Source: Acanthaster planci
Taxonomy: Eukaryota; Echinodermata; Asteroidea; Valvatida; Acanthasteridae
DNA: 64,000 nt
Reading direction: 5' to 3'
NCBI RefSeq assembly: GCF_001949145.1
Contig: NW_019091471.1
Location: 62,001-126,000, forward strand
In this document: positions 29,501 to 42,819 of the stretch, one piece after another
How positions within the stretch are numbered: position 1 is the stretch's first letter
Layout of the letters: every line of letters begins with the position of its first letter
Made by a program: the position numbers and the translations under genes
The notes under the pieces: generated by a model
The model's database searches: none
The model's input: the letters and a program-made list of their open reading frames with translations, nothing else
Told to the model about the DNA's origin: nothing

Positions 29501-29542
29501 TTGTTTGTTTGTTTGTTTGTTTGTTTGTTTGTTTGTTTGTTT
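29501..29542. repeat. (TTTG)n microsatellite
   Basis: Ten or so uninterrupted TTTG units run from the end of the 'ggttgct' flank to 'ttaaaaatc'. The array is perfect, so it is likely polymorphic in length. Confidence 0.95.
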
Positions 29543-31764
29543 AAAAATCTGCTTGTTACGAGATTCATTGAGTAAGTGAGTATTGAGTATTTTTTTTCAT
29601 TTGCTTTAATCAGTGTGGTGTTCAGTAATGTGAAAGATGGTTTACTATTCTCAAGTTCAGAAATATGACCAGTTAGTGCTAGTTCATGTTCAAAATCCCC
29701 CTAATGAAAAGAATTGTGACATAGTTTTATGTACATACTACATGGTAGAGAAGGATGAGTAGAAGATGCTGGTGCCTGTTTTGATCCACAGAGGTTTGTT
29801 CCTGAGAGCCCCATAGCCCCTGTTGTCCACCATTTCCTAAATGCTGTAGTCAATCACCAGGCCCAGACAGGTTTGTTTGCTTCCCTAAGACTGCTCTGAA
29901 TACATCTGCTTGTTCAGGCCACCTTCCTGAATATAAACACCACCCATTGAGCAAGCAGCGTTCCCAAACTTGTGGTTGGGGCCCATGCCTCATCTTTACA
30001 CTTCCCCCCTCCCTTGTATCCCAATCGATGGGAAAATATCAACCTGTGTTTGCAAAGAGTTGAAGAGCCTTTAAGGGACCACTTTTGAATAGGGATGGAC
30101 AGTGCTTTTGTTCACCCCCTGCGAGGTGCTGTGCACGCCCGTAATTTTGGTAGCGTAATCGGTGATGGAGGAGGAAGAAGTGTTAACATAAGTTGGCACA
30201 ATGCCTGGGACAAATGGGTGCATGGAGGAGATCAAGGGATTAGCTGTGTTTGGGGCAAGGAGGATTAGGGCTTCTGGGCAAAGCAGTTGTTGTATCATTA
30301 TGTCCACCACACCAGCCAAAGAGCTCTATTTGTGTATGTGTACATGCTTACCACATCCAGGCTGACAGAAAACTTGCATAAATTTATAAGTAAGAAGATG
30401 ATGTAGACCCATGGGGACCTGCATATGTTGTACATGCAAATTTATGTAAAACAGATAAATCTATATCACCGGTGTGGCCATGATTGTTGATCTTGTGATT
30501 GTGTGATGACAGATACGTTTCTGGCCATATTTTACACCATGCTGTAATTGTTGGCATCTGTGCTGCAGAACTAACCTACCTGTTTTCCTACCCCCATGGT
30601 CTTACCACCCAAAGCCATGACATTGAAGCGTCTGTGATCTGTCATGCAGTATGCGTAGTAGATCACTTTTTCCTTGTTTCACTTGTTTCTACATTTCTGT
30701 ACTTTTTGCCTTCGCCATTTCAGGAAGTTGAGATGCCCCGATTCCATTCTGTTTCCAAATCCATTGCTGCAAGTTGTTCCTGTCTGTTTGGTATCACCCT
30801 TGAATGGCACATCAAATAGAAATTTGTCTTGCCGGGGGGCCAGCAAAGTTCAGGAATCTGTCATGAACATGTACCAAAGTAAAGTTACCAAAAGAAAAAT
30901 CAGACTTGTCATATTAATGGGATAATTCATGTCCCCTGTCAGTGAACCAGCTCAAAGCATCACTGAAGTACACAATTTACGCGTGTTTCACACGTAGTGG
31001 GAGCCATAAAAACTTTTGAGAAAGACCTTATTTTGGCTACAGGGTCCACTTGACTTCCCTTGGCTATCACTATCAGGTTCACCACCGTTCGTTAAGTTTA
31101 TTGCGAGTTGATTGTTGGGGGAGATGTTGATCGGGAAATGTGTAGGCATGAGAACCCCAGCTGACGGGGATCGGGCTGTCATTACCAGTCAGGTGTGGCC
31201 ACATGTTTTCCCCTGGCACTGTCTTACACAAGGAGGGCTTCATTTTGGGGAATCAGGGAATCTCAAACAGAAGTTTTAAAGGTCGGGTACCAAATTAATG
31301 AAGAATTACAACCCCTTTGCTGTGAAATGCTAGAAACTTACCAGAAGTGGGGTACAATACAGGTTGTAGTGGCACTTTGGAAACCCATCGAAGATGAATA
31401 CAGTAGAATTAGAAAATCCAGGAGTTTTCCACGGAGTGGTTGAGTTGTGACAGCAAGGTGTTAAAATCAACATTCACAGAGACACAGAAGCCTTCAGCAA
31501 AGAACAGAAACTTGCATTATGTATCATAACATCAAATTTAACATTGTTCAAGCATGAGGGGTTTGTGCAAGGACCTTGCTCTATGGGTTAACCTCCCCCA
31601 ACAATCCACCTAAATCTGCCCTTGATACATGTACTGCACATATTTTGTGTGTGTGTTTCTCGTAACACAGAACCTGGCTTTACATGTACATGTACTGGTA
31701 CATGCTGTGACTGCTGCACAGATAAATGCATGAAATGATACAGCTGTACTGCTGTGCACTTCTC

Positions 31765-31940
31765 AATACAGGCGTTTCGCAATAGTGCGTCTCCGAGAGT
31801 TCACAACGGGTTGGCCAATCACAGTGCGCAAAATCTGTCAACCCAGTGGGTATTTAGAAAGGGTCGACAGATTTCGCGCGTTGTGATTGGCCAACGCGTT
31901 GCAAACTCTTGGAGGTTCACTTTTGTGAATCGCCTGTGTT
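31765..31940. mobile_element. Foldback MITE-like element with 76-80 bp arms
   Basis: The left arm (31769-31844) and the reverse complement of the right arm (31861-31936) are both exactly 76 nt. They agree at 62 positions by my count, with no gaps, around a 16-nt spacer. The ends are CAGGCG...CGCCTG, and pairing extends four bases further outward (AATA/AACA). Most mismatches are C/T or G/A, consistent with CpG decay. The arm core GTTGGCCAATCAC puts CCAAT words in both orientations. There is no coding capacity. A target-site duplication is not obvious. Non-autonomous DNA transposon is the simplest reading. Confidence 0.8.
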
Positions 31941-34900
31941 ATTGGAAATCAATATTACTTTAGTGAAATTTAGGGAAAAGAATAATCATTGGATTTATCT
32001 GAGGTTGTAAAGATTCCTTTCAATCTGTATGTTGACAAGTCAGTGCAATTCTAATTTTTATTATCAGTGTATCCTCTTTACTTCTCACTCACCTAAATCT
32101 ACATTGATATCAAAATTTTAACTTGTCAAAGTCCACATCAGTGTCATCTCCCTTGTGTACTTTAAATTGGCAATGTAACCATGTAGAACTTACAGAGAAA
32201 GCACAGAGAAATTGCTCCATCACAGGGCATCTTAATATCACTACCAATTTATTTTTTTCCCCTTAAACTCTCAGCAAAGCAAGAAAACAAGACCTTTTCC
32301 TAATCCCTGCCCAACTAGTTGTGTTTTCAACATGTTACCCGGGACTGAGTCGGTCCCAAGAGCTTCAACTAAAATTCCAGCTGGATCACAGAAAGCATTG
32401 CCGCTGTCAGAGAGCAGGGAAGGCTCTGACAGATAAACTATTCCATTGGCATTTTCGATTTTCATGCCCAGATGAAAGAGAAAGATCAAGATGAAAGATA
32501 CATTTTTTTTTGTTCTGGCCTTTTATAAATACATAGATTTCAAGAGGAAAAAAAAATTACGCTCCTGCCACTAACATGTTCTTTGTATGAACCGTATGAA
32601 AAACTTCATTTTCAAAGCAAAACACTTGAGTGTGTGTTTTGTGTTTGAGTGTGGGTTTTTTTTAATGAAGAAAGAACTTTGAAAATAGCCGGTTTACTTG
32701 GATATTCAATCTGAGTATACATTTGTAAATCTAACGGACATGAACCTCAAAACTGAAATTACTTTTTTTTTTAGTTAAGATATCTATGTCATCATGCAAA
32801 GTGTTCAGAGGTCTTTCTAAAAGAAGAATGGAGTAGTAGCATTGGACATATCAGGATTTGTTGAAATGAGAACCCCAGAATCCATCAGATCCATATTGGA
32901 TACTGTGTGTACATGCCACGTCTGGATTAGGAATCATGCAGACGTGTAGGTCTATCTACACACAGAAGCCTATATTTCATTTCATACTCCTATCTTATTC
33001 CCACATGTGCGTTTGAATATTTCCGAGGGTCTTCCTGCTTCATTCATTCCTCTATCAGTCGTCCATCGGTGGGTGACCTGATGCGATCCTGTTTGGTTAC
33101 AATACCTGTGAGACCCCGCCAAGCTACTGTATGGTCAAACCTACATCCCTCCTTCAAGATGGACAGGTGTACATCCCTGTCTTGTTTTGATTCAATTGCA
33201 GCGGCATATAAAAACCCAATAAAAGCCATGATTACATTTTAAGATCTTAAAAGTTTATCTACTGACAGCATGGACATAGAAAACCATGCAATAAACTGGC
33301 CACCCTATTTCCTTATTATAGTATATGACAAACTGAAGGGCTAGGCGTATATTGATCCAGTCTTTTATCACCCTATCATAGTTCCCAACATTGGCTCAGC
33401 GCAAACACTGCCCAGGCCTGTATACAAGGATGTAACTGGTAACTGCTATGTTTGCCTTAATGATCAGCACAGTGGGTAAGGTTTGTTTGCCCTCTGTTGG
33501 GCTCTCCTTGTCTCCAGACTATAAATTTAATAATGCCTTTTTTTCCCAGAGGCAGACATTGCAGTCCGGGTGCAGCAACTGCAGATTTTGTTTCAGTTTG
33601 AGCAGAGAGATTCTCATTGCATGGCCGCCACAGCCCAGGTCTGTGTCAGCAATGGAAAGATAAAACTTAAGTCAATAGACACTGGGCCCTTCATTCCTCA
33701 GTCACCCTGAACCTGATTTGACCCTGAAATTGACCTGAGTTTCCAGCCGTAAAGCTTGACCATTAGGAATTTATTCCATGAATAACCCACCCCTACCCTC
33801 CTTTTTTAATCCATTTGTTTATAAAATGTAACTTGTTTATAAAAGACCTGTGGTAAGAAATAGGAAATCTGGCTGCAGGTTATTTTTGACTTGTTTTTGC
33901 AAGCATTGTAATCAAGCCAATAACATATGTCCACCCACAATTGTAAGAGTTAAAAGAAAAGAGCCTCTTTCACATTTCCTCTGAAGGCCTTTTTGCTCAC
34001 AGATTATAAGACCGGATTTGCAGTGTCTCATGTACATTTAATTGACGTTCACTGACTTCGTTACAGTTCAGTGTTGCATTTTTGTTTCGTCTTTATTCCT
34101 TAGAATTTGCATCCATTCACCTACGGCTTTTAAGGGAGAGTTACTCATGCTGCATGTCACAGGCAGAAGGGGAATAATATAAATGGCAATAATAAAATGT
34201 AATCCCAACTCTTTCAAAATAGTATTTTTCCACTTCATATTACGGTGCTTTTGTTGGCATCCCTCCGCTACCCTTTCAACTTTATTTGTAGACCTGCTAA
34301 AATGCCAGAATTGGCTTTTCCAACCATAGAAGATATCAGAGTTGAATTGAGACCTCCAAATGAGTAACACTATATACAATGTCATTGGCTTACCCAATAA
34401 CAGGTTAATATTCCTTCAGATGTAAAAAAAAAAAAACCATTCCCTCAACTACAGGCCAATAAATCTTCATTCAAGGGTTTAACTTGCTATGACATATGTG
34501 TGGCTGCCCAGCCATTATCAAATTATATTTGGTTTCGCATTCTCCCGGAATGGAGGACCCCCTCTGGTTTTGCCAGTCTATATGACTATTTAGCCCTTTC
34601 TTTGCTGAGGGGGAGCAGTTACGGGGTAAAATGAGAAGCACCTGTACCCAGTGGGACTGATTGTTGAAATCAGAAAGATTGTGGATGGTGATTGAATGGG
34701 AAATGGACCCCTGTTAAAGTTGTCCTCTGCTGTGGCGTGTCACAAATTTCAGTGGATTTGGAACTGTGTGAGCTAGTATGCTGATCTCCGCTGAAAGCTG
34801 GACACTTTTGAGTATTGAGCAGTCAAAGATGGCACTTTGCACAGCTTTGAATTTGGAAAGACGTTTCCATATTGGAGGATTTGAAAAAGAGGGTGACGTG

Positions 34901-35451
34901 CCAACTTATGCATGTTGGTTTACGGCCACAGGCATATGCAATTTGGTGTTCTGGTTGAAAAGCCTTTGGACTCTCTGCATGCAGCAATAATGCATTTCTG
35001 TCTTTAGTTTGATAAGGTGTGTGCATCGTGAAAATATTTCTACATGTACACATATATTTGCAAGATTACCTCACAGTGGAAAGGACATTTCATTTGTTCT
35101 TGTCCAAAGGCCTGAACTCCTTCCTTTCCCATCGCCAAGAACTTGTTCTTGGCAACCAGATATCGAGAAAAGGCTCTCTTGTGTATTTAAGTGCTCAGCA
35201 GTTGCTGGGCTGAGAGGTGTCCTGGCAACGGACATGTAAGCATGTAATTAACAAGCACAGCAGCACCAAGTGTTCAACATTACAGTGATTACGCCTAAGG
35301 ACTACACGCTGCATCAGCCGGTGGTTGATCTCTTATCAAACTCCTGGTCATTCCAGTCTGCAGTGAGGGGAGAATCGAGTCGGCGTATATTATTATTGTT
35401 GTGATTTTCTTTTTCAACTGCAGAGTGATCGCCTGTAGCTCAATGAACCAG

Positions 35452-35573
35452 AATCCAATCAGGGCTCACATTAAACTAGGAAATTTACCTGCATAATCCA
35501 GTTAGGGCAGCATTAGCCTGTTGCCTAATCCGGTTTATGCTGAGCGGTAATCTGGTTTGCAGGAGCGTAATCC
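35452..35573 (+). promoter_or_regulatory. Candidate cis-regulatory module: four TAATCC/T sites
   Basis: TAATCC occurs at 35494-35499, 35526-35531 and 35568-35573, and TAATCT at 35548-35553. All are on the plus strand, at spacings of 32, 22 and 20 bp. AATCCAATC lies at 35452-35460. TAATCC is the preferred site of K50 homeodomain proteins (Otx, Gsc, Pitx, Bicoid class). No exon overlaps it. Its function is inferred from site clustering only. Confidence 0.4.
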
Positions 35574-38325
35574 TCGCTTCTCTGATCACTTCTCCCCCAT
35601 TACCACTTGATTGATGCTTCCCGCAATTCCTCGGTTCTTGTTTTGATTATGCTCCTGTTTGATGGGTGGAAGATAATATTTTCCCCTAAATTTGTGAACA
35701 TGACAGGTTGTATGTGTACATACGTACATGTACTGTACATTTACTTAACACAAGGGAATGCACCTTGGTCTGTTGGTGACATTTCTCAACTTTGGAGTGT
35801 GGTGATACAGAACACTCAAAATCAATTGATTAGGGTGGAAAAACGGAGGCTCGTGTAATGAAATTGGCTTCCTGTCTCATGATGAGTTGATGATCTGGAG
35901 ATGATGGTAATGAGAGAGTGGTGGGGGAGAGATTTAGCTGCCAGCTGAGTTAGGGTTGATTGAACTTAAGCTGTTTGGTGTACTTATACATTGTGACTGG
36001 CTGTATACAGGAAGGTCCCTCGAAACAGCAAATTAAGGCCAGTAGACGTTCAGCATTTGTAGGGAATGTTTCCCACACCTTTTCTGTTTTCCTGCAACAC
36101 TACCACACAGTCCGTGCTTCAACCTTTCCAAAAGTTCTCTCATAACAATTAAGGTATGGGACCCTGTCTTTTAAAATGAAAAGTAGATGATACCTGAAAG
36201 CATAGGCCTATGTCTGCAATGCCATCAGTTTACTGAAATGAGCTTCATTCGCCTTAAACCTTTTTCCGTCCTGCAGATAGGAAACCATTTTGTTCTCGAG
36301 GGGTCTGTATTTCTGAGTGCAGAGGCTGTTTTTGTTCATCATAATCTTCAAATGATGTTAATCCCACTTTATGTTTAACATTTAAAGTTCCAATGTAAGA
36401 CAGGCAAGGCTTGTTGGTTGTCATAACCCATGTGATATATCTGTCCCCACGTTTAATTTTAGCTGGTGTTATTTACTAGTTTGATGTTTAACATAAGCTA
36501 ATGGCATTTATGCAGATTTGTGCACACATCCATGAAAAAGAGCCTGGCATGCTGTTCCATTGTAGTTTAAGCATTACTTGGAAAGTCATTTCTCTATTTA
36601 ATGAATTTTGGAACCACCTGCACATAATTCCACAGAAGTACTCTTTCAGTCCACAGCCAGGGCTGAATTTTGTACTTCTGATGTCCATAAATAGCATTCA
36701 AATGATGAATGTGGAGAGGAATATGTTATTCCGTATCAGCCTAGCAATGATATCGGAAAACGCTCTGCTCTTGCCATGAAGAAAACCAGACCACAAGCAC
36801 ACAAACCAGAACACGAGCACACAACGTGTCAGTTGATGTCCTCACGATGAATTTTTAATGAAGGCATCCGGACTAAATTCAAAAGATAACCCCACCGCAG
36901 GCAATTCTTTGGACATCACAGATCAATGAATCAAGGCTTAGGGATCTGACGAGCAAACTGAACTTAGCCACGTGTTGTACAGGGCAGTATATGTGCTGGT
37001 TTAGGGCTGCCTGAGGACTCACCAGTTTGGTTCCAATCCAAGCATGGACGAGGTAAACTGCAGTGCAATCCACTTTAGTTCAAGACACAAAAGGAAGTGG
37101 TAATAAAACTGTGGAAATGTGTTCCAGGATAAAAGTACAAAGAGAACAGAGTTATGGGGGGAAAATCCAGTTATTTTGGACAACTGTTGTTCCAAGGATA
37201 GTTTTTTTCAGTGAAGGAACATTTCTCATTGTTCAACCGACTCTTACCACCAGCACAAGGACAGATTTGTTAGGAGGGGCGAGGTTGAACAGTTGTGGTT
37301 GGTATCAGGCATGTTAATAGGGTCGACCATTAACATATGCTCTGTTCATTGCTGGAGGCATTTGGTCTCTGTATAAAGTAACTTTCACACCTGAGCCACC
37401 CCCCAACAAGTCCAAGATGCCACATGTCAGCCATTCCTTTTAAAAAATCTGCCACTGCAATACTTCATAGGTTGACTTATTGAGTCATACCTTCAACACT
37501 CACAATTTGAGTCAAAAAGGAGGACTAATTGCTTATGCATGCACTGAACACTTAGTTCAAGTGTTGGACACAAGACATATCAGTTCAGCTTTGACTTAAG
37601 GCTCTGTGATATTTTGAAGACCACTCAGTCCATTTCTGGCTGTAAAACGGTTCCCCCATTCCTATTTCAGAATGTTAAAGACCCATCCACTGACTCGGAA
37701 ATCTCTTGACGAGTTGGCCACAAGCAGGTCTGAATTCAGGCACACAGTGCTTGGCTGAAGAGCAAGAGAAAAATGGAATGGAGCAGTTTCTTCATTAAAA
37801 TGTCAAGATTTCTTGTCGCAACGTATCAGTGTGTCCAAAGTACAAACAGATGATGTACACTGCGGCACTAGATCTCCCCTCTCTCTGATGTGCAGTGCTG
37901 AGTGCTGAATGTCAAAATGTTCGAACACTAATAATTTCCAGGGGAGCTCCTTACATTTCTTTTGAGATGTTGCTCAAGTTTTTCTGGGAGAGAGCAAGCT
38001 ACTCCCTGCCAGTTCAACCCTTCACAGACCATGTTGCAGCTGCCCACTTCTTCAGCTGTATTTTGGAAACATTATTGATCTTTTTTTTTTTTAAATTTTG
38101 TCTTGTGTGAAAATTCTCACAGGGAGGGATTCAGTTATCAAATTAAAAAAAACATTACTTCTGTTTGAGAGAGCACCTTCCAGCTTGATTGGAATTGACC
38201 TTGAGGTTATTCAGTTCAGCGCTGTCAGCAAGTAAATTTCAACTTGCAAATTGAGGCAGCTGAATAGATTGACTGTAAGACGAGCGTAAAAACATCAGCT
38301 GTCAGATTGGAAGATAATGAAATGG

Positions 38326-38540
38326 GGAGTCAGGTTGGAGCAGTGGTGCCTGCTTTGCTTGTCCGCCTCTGCTGCTTGGGTTCAAATCCTATCCAGGCTG
38401 AAATGGGGATGGGTTTTTCAGCCCTTACCCGATTCCGTGGTTTACCCTGGATTAAGATCCGCTATCTTTCCTCCCACTTCTAAAAACAGAAAGGTCCCAT
38501 GTCTCCTGGCGACAGTGACTGTATGCTTTTAGGAGCCCCT
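38326..38540 (+). mobile_element. tRNA-derived SINE-like element
   Basis: A box-A-like TGGAGCAGTGG (38336-38346) is followed at tRNA-like spacing, 32 nt later, by a box-B-like GGTTCAAATCC (38379-38389). These are the two internal RNA polymerase III promoter elements. The downstream body (fixed-looking sequence with 'tttcctcccacttctaaaaacag') does not fold as a tRNA 3' half, and no CCA-adjacent acceptor stem is seen, so this is a SINE head rather than a tRNA gene. Its exact ends are uncertain and the family name is not assigned. Confidence 0.6.
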
Positions 38541-41020
38541 CTTGGTTTTATCAGAAATATTTAAATTCTGATAGATGCACATCCCCTCAATGTAGCATTT
38601 TGGCTTTCCCTTGTATGCATTTGCTGAGAGTGGGGAAACATTTGGGTTAGAGGAAGAACGTTCCTATAGGAGACCAGTTGCTTTAAACATGGAAGTACTG
38701 ACATGTTCAGAGGAGATGAAAATAGAAAAGATGTCAGTAGCCCTTATATTGTTAAGTCAGCCAAAAAAATTGCTTGCCTTTGTTGGAAAAAATCCTTTAC
38801 AAATTGAAATACGTATACATGTAGGTTTTGTCTTACCATAGCTGGATGAAAACTTTAATAATCTTTTTTTCCCTTACTCCAATTGGTCACAAATTCTCCA
38901 GAATAATTTCTGCTTTCGAGTTGTGTACATTTACGGGATTTTCCAGATTTTAATAGCTGAGACCAAGTAACAGTACAAAGTAGAAAAAAGTGAAATAAAA
39001 CAATGAAAAATATCTGAATGTCATCAATGTTGACATCCACACCCGTTTGCCATTCTGAAAGAAAACCTCCATGTTCCCAGATTATGGATGAATTTCCCCA
39101 CAAATCTTGCCTTGTATGAGGAGGATTTGGAGGATTGGAGATTACTGCCCTTGTTCTGCCCTGCACTGTACAATCTGCATCGCTGCCTTGTGAGACTCAC
39201 ACAGTCCCCCAAGCAACCCATTACGCGTCAGGGTGTTCAGCTCCATAAGTTGCCACATGGCAAAAGATTCAGTTTCGGACGGGGTAATGATTTTCTGGAA
39301 TTCTCTGTGGCAGGTCGATAACATTCATTTGAATACAGGTATGAAAATATAGACTGTACATTATTTGCCTTCAACAGGATAAATACTCAAGTACATACAA
39401 GCGTCATCAGACTCTGTCAGCACGCATGTACACAACTTTAAACGCTGGGTACACAAGAAATTTGCTTTCCGTTAATAATTGAATGCATATGATAATCAAT
39501 TCAGTACAACATACAACAAGTAAACATCAGGGGCTTAATAGCAGGAGGACATTTTGTTTTCTTAAGGGAGAAACTCATTGGAATTGTTCTTACAGCTTGA
39601 AACGCGATAAAGGTAAATTTGTAGCTGGGGGTGTGAAATAGGGGTGGGGGGGCACATGCACGTTCTAGTTACTTTTAAAACTGCATGTTGTTGTTAAACT
39701 GTTCTCTCGAATGACCAATCAGATGCATGCATCAGACACTGTGTGTCCCCGCTGACATCCTGGAGTAATTTTATTCTGCGTTTTTAAATGTGCATGTGCT
39801 TTTCAACTGATGCTGTACAGTGTATACCAGCATCCTTACACACATGTAGGTTGCCTACTCAGTCAGAACTGACTCGTTCGAAATTGGTACCAGCACAATT
39901 TCTGTATGCCTGCACAGGCTGACTGCAGAATGGTCTCTCACAGGCAGTAATTTTTAGGGAAATTGTAGAAAGGCACAATGTACATGTTTTATTGTCCCTC
40001 AGCGTTTTATACCGGCCATATTGCAACTTTTAAAAGTTCTTTCAAGGTTTTTGTATGTTCGTGACATATAAGTTCAACAGATTGGTTGCATAGACCATGT
40101 GCAGCTGTCTGAAAAATAAGAGACCAAAGTCTGTCTGAAAAGCATTCTTACATGTAGGTTTAAACTATTATAACTATTGAAATATAACTATTGAAAGAGA
40201 GCCATTTCCAAAGATATTTGAGTGACACAGTTCTGGAAATTTCCATGAATCCAAGGAGATGCATTTGGTATGCATATTGTGTGCCTGAGATGTGAATACA
40301 TTTGTCAATATCTTGCTTATCAGAGACACATGACATGCATCTGTGTGCATATGACCTGCATTCTAATTTGACACAGCTTCTCTTGACCCATGTTGTGGGA
40401 CAGAGAGATATTGTGTATTTTCTTGATACGTTCGGTACTCATGAAATTGAAACTTACTGAGGTTAGTTTTTTAAAACAAGTCTTAATATATTGGGCAACA
40501 TAAGTAAATTATTTGTGTGATTAAAAATCAGATGTGTGTCAGTTTAATGTGGTTGTTAAAAGTCCCCCCCCCAAAAAAAATGGAAAGTTTCCCAAAATTT
40601 CAAAATTGCAGAGAATGTTTGTCCTCGCACATCAAAATGAAAATTATGGAGAAAAAATAAACAAAATCCATCAAGCTTTTGGATTTGCAAAGGCTAGACA
40701 CAGCCTGAAGACATTCACAAATTTATCAATGACTGATTGGCAACAGAAGTTATGACAATGTCTGTCGTCAGGTATTTTGCCCAGCAACCACTCCTGATTT
40801 TGCGGCTGTGAATTTCTGATTAATAAATGGCATGCCCCAACACGCTTGCAGTGTGTGCCTAATGGTGAATATCTTTTATAGCTTTAGCCTGTACATTATG
40901 ATCAATATCATGCCTGGATACAACATACTTTATGTACTGATTAAAGATCAAAGAAAATGTATTTCTGTGCCTAAGTTATGCACAGTAATTACAATCGTTG
41001 TTTTGTTTCACTTCCACATG

Positions 41021-41121
41021 TATGTTACGTTTATGCACAATTTATATACTTACAATATACATGTAAATCTCATTATGTTACGTTTATGCGCCGTCTATAT
41101 TTTTACATATATCTCTCATTT
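41021..41121. repeat. About 53-bp diverged tandem duplication
   Basis: TATGTTACGTTTATGC begins at 41021 and again at 41074. The rest of both units is similar (TATA/TACAT-rich, ending in TCTCAT or AATCTCAT), with substitutions and short gaps. It is AT-rich and has no coding signal. Confidence 0.6.
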
Positions 41122-42819
41122 TTGAAAACTCTGTTTGGAAAGGTTCCTGGTATAGTTTTATACTTTGAGTACTTCTCTAAGGTAATAGTTTAGGGCCTAT
41201 CATATTCAGGATTGGTAATAATTTAGCAATGCCATCACATCCATTTATTCTAGTGGTGCATTATTCATTCTGTAACCCGCTGATGCTAGATCTAATTCTC
41301 ACTTTACAAATGAATTTTTAAGGCATCGTATTCTTTCCTGAATCCAGTCCCCCTGACCTTTTGCCAATACCTCGAGGCTTGAACGCTAACTGAGCCACAT
41401 TAAGTTCACATCCCTGGGAAAGGAGATCATCCGCTTTGCTCTTAATCCCACCCAGAAATAATCCTCCAGAGAAAGGTCCTTTCAGCACCTTGTCAATACT
41501 TCTCCTTGTGCTGTCCAGTTTAGCCAGGGCTGTGCTAATGTTTAAGCTTGCGTTTGTTAATCTTCTGAAATTCTGCTTAAAAACGTTGTGCTGAACATTT
41601 CCTCCTTCCAAATTCTCCTAATGAGGTAAGCAGAAGATGTGACAATGCAAGGAGACTTTTAAGGATTATGCCAATAATAGGATGGTTGAGGTTGTTGGTT
41701 TACAGTGAGAATCTGCTGTGTATTTGCTGTGGTAGCACATAGAAGTAAAAATAAATGAGTCAGTCTAGTACATGTATATGAAGGGCATTGCCAGGAATTC
41801 TGCAATATTCAGAAATTTATCATTCACGTATGCAAAACCATTCAGAGAGGAAGGCGGTATCCCGAGTTCATCAGTCAGTGCAAATACCCCGCTGCTTGAG
41901 TTGTCCGCCGTGATCTTCCTTCTTTGCACTTTTTTTTTTCTCGAGTCAGAAGCACTTTTCCTCAGCCCTCGTACACCGTGAAAAGAAATCACAACACAAG
42001 ATTGTTTGAACGGCCGCCCTCAGGAATTTTTACACTCACCCCCTTGGCGATTGCCAAAAAAAGTAAAGGAAGAATAAAATTGGGGGGGGGACTGATCGAT
42101 GCTGATGAACTTTCAGGCCATTCCTGTTGAGGATGCAACTATTTCAGCTTTGTTGGATAGCTGTATTAACTGTCAAAGTGACAAGTTGATTTTTGTGTAA
42201 TGGCAGAAGCATTCTCTGACTAACAACCTTGTTTGTGACAGCTGTGGTAGCATTTGATTCATAAACTCAATCTGGTGTGCCTGGAATAGCGTTGAGGGGC
42301 TCTGACTTGGGCACTGAAAAAGAGAAAATAAATGGCCATAAATAGAATGCCATTGCTTCAGCCTACTTAAGATGTTTTTTCCTTAGCATAAAAACAGGCC
42401 TACACTTCTCTTTAAGAGTTACACAGATGGCACCGGGATGACTTTGACGGCAGAATCTTTAACAATGTTACTTGAGCATTGGCTTGGGAGCAGAATTGTT
42501 TGCAGGTGTATTTTTGTTGGTCAACAATTGTCAAACAAACAAATTAACAATTTTTAATTTCACCTTTGACCATCATTGAATTCTTGATATCTTACAAATT
42601 ACCATTTCAAGTCATCAACAGAGTCCTGGTCTATTGTCATCAGTGGCTTTGCTCTTGATTGAGTGGCATCTACTGTGAAAAAAAATCCCTTCAAAAATTT
42701 TGTTGGACCTTTAACTTTACGATATCTGCAAGTGTGGCATTTAATTTTGATAAACCATGCTCAAAATCCTAGTCTCTGATACTTCCCAATCCATCAGTGC
42801 ACAGTTTTATGACGAGTCT

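Larger units (their letters stand above)
21601..35451. other. Non-coding stretch with no supported gene
   Basis: It contains the (TTTG)n array and the foldback element annotated separately. Two palindromes lie at 27759-27806, a TGACAG inverted pair at 32404-32432 and a TEAD/homeodomain-like word cluster at 24463-24529. Apparent frames at 28152-28544 and 30071-30319 (minus) have no splice context or family match. Confidence 0.7.

Noticed and set aside
30071-30319. 82-codon minus-strand frame with a protein-like texture
   Set aside because: No family recognised, no good acceptor upstream and no polyadenylation context. It could be chance or an old pseudogene fragment, and I cannot support either.
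38326-38400. Intact tRNA gene
   Set aside because: Box A and box B are present, but there is no acceptor-stem pairing or clean cloverleaf, and a SINE-like body follows.
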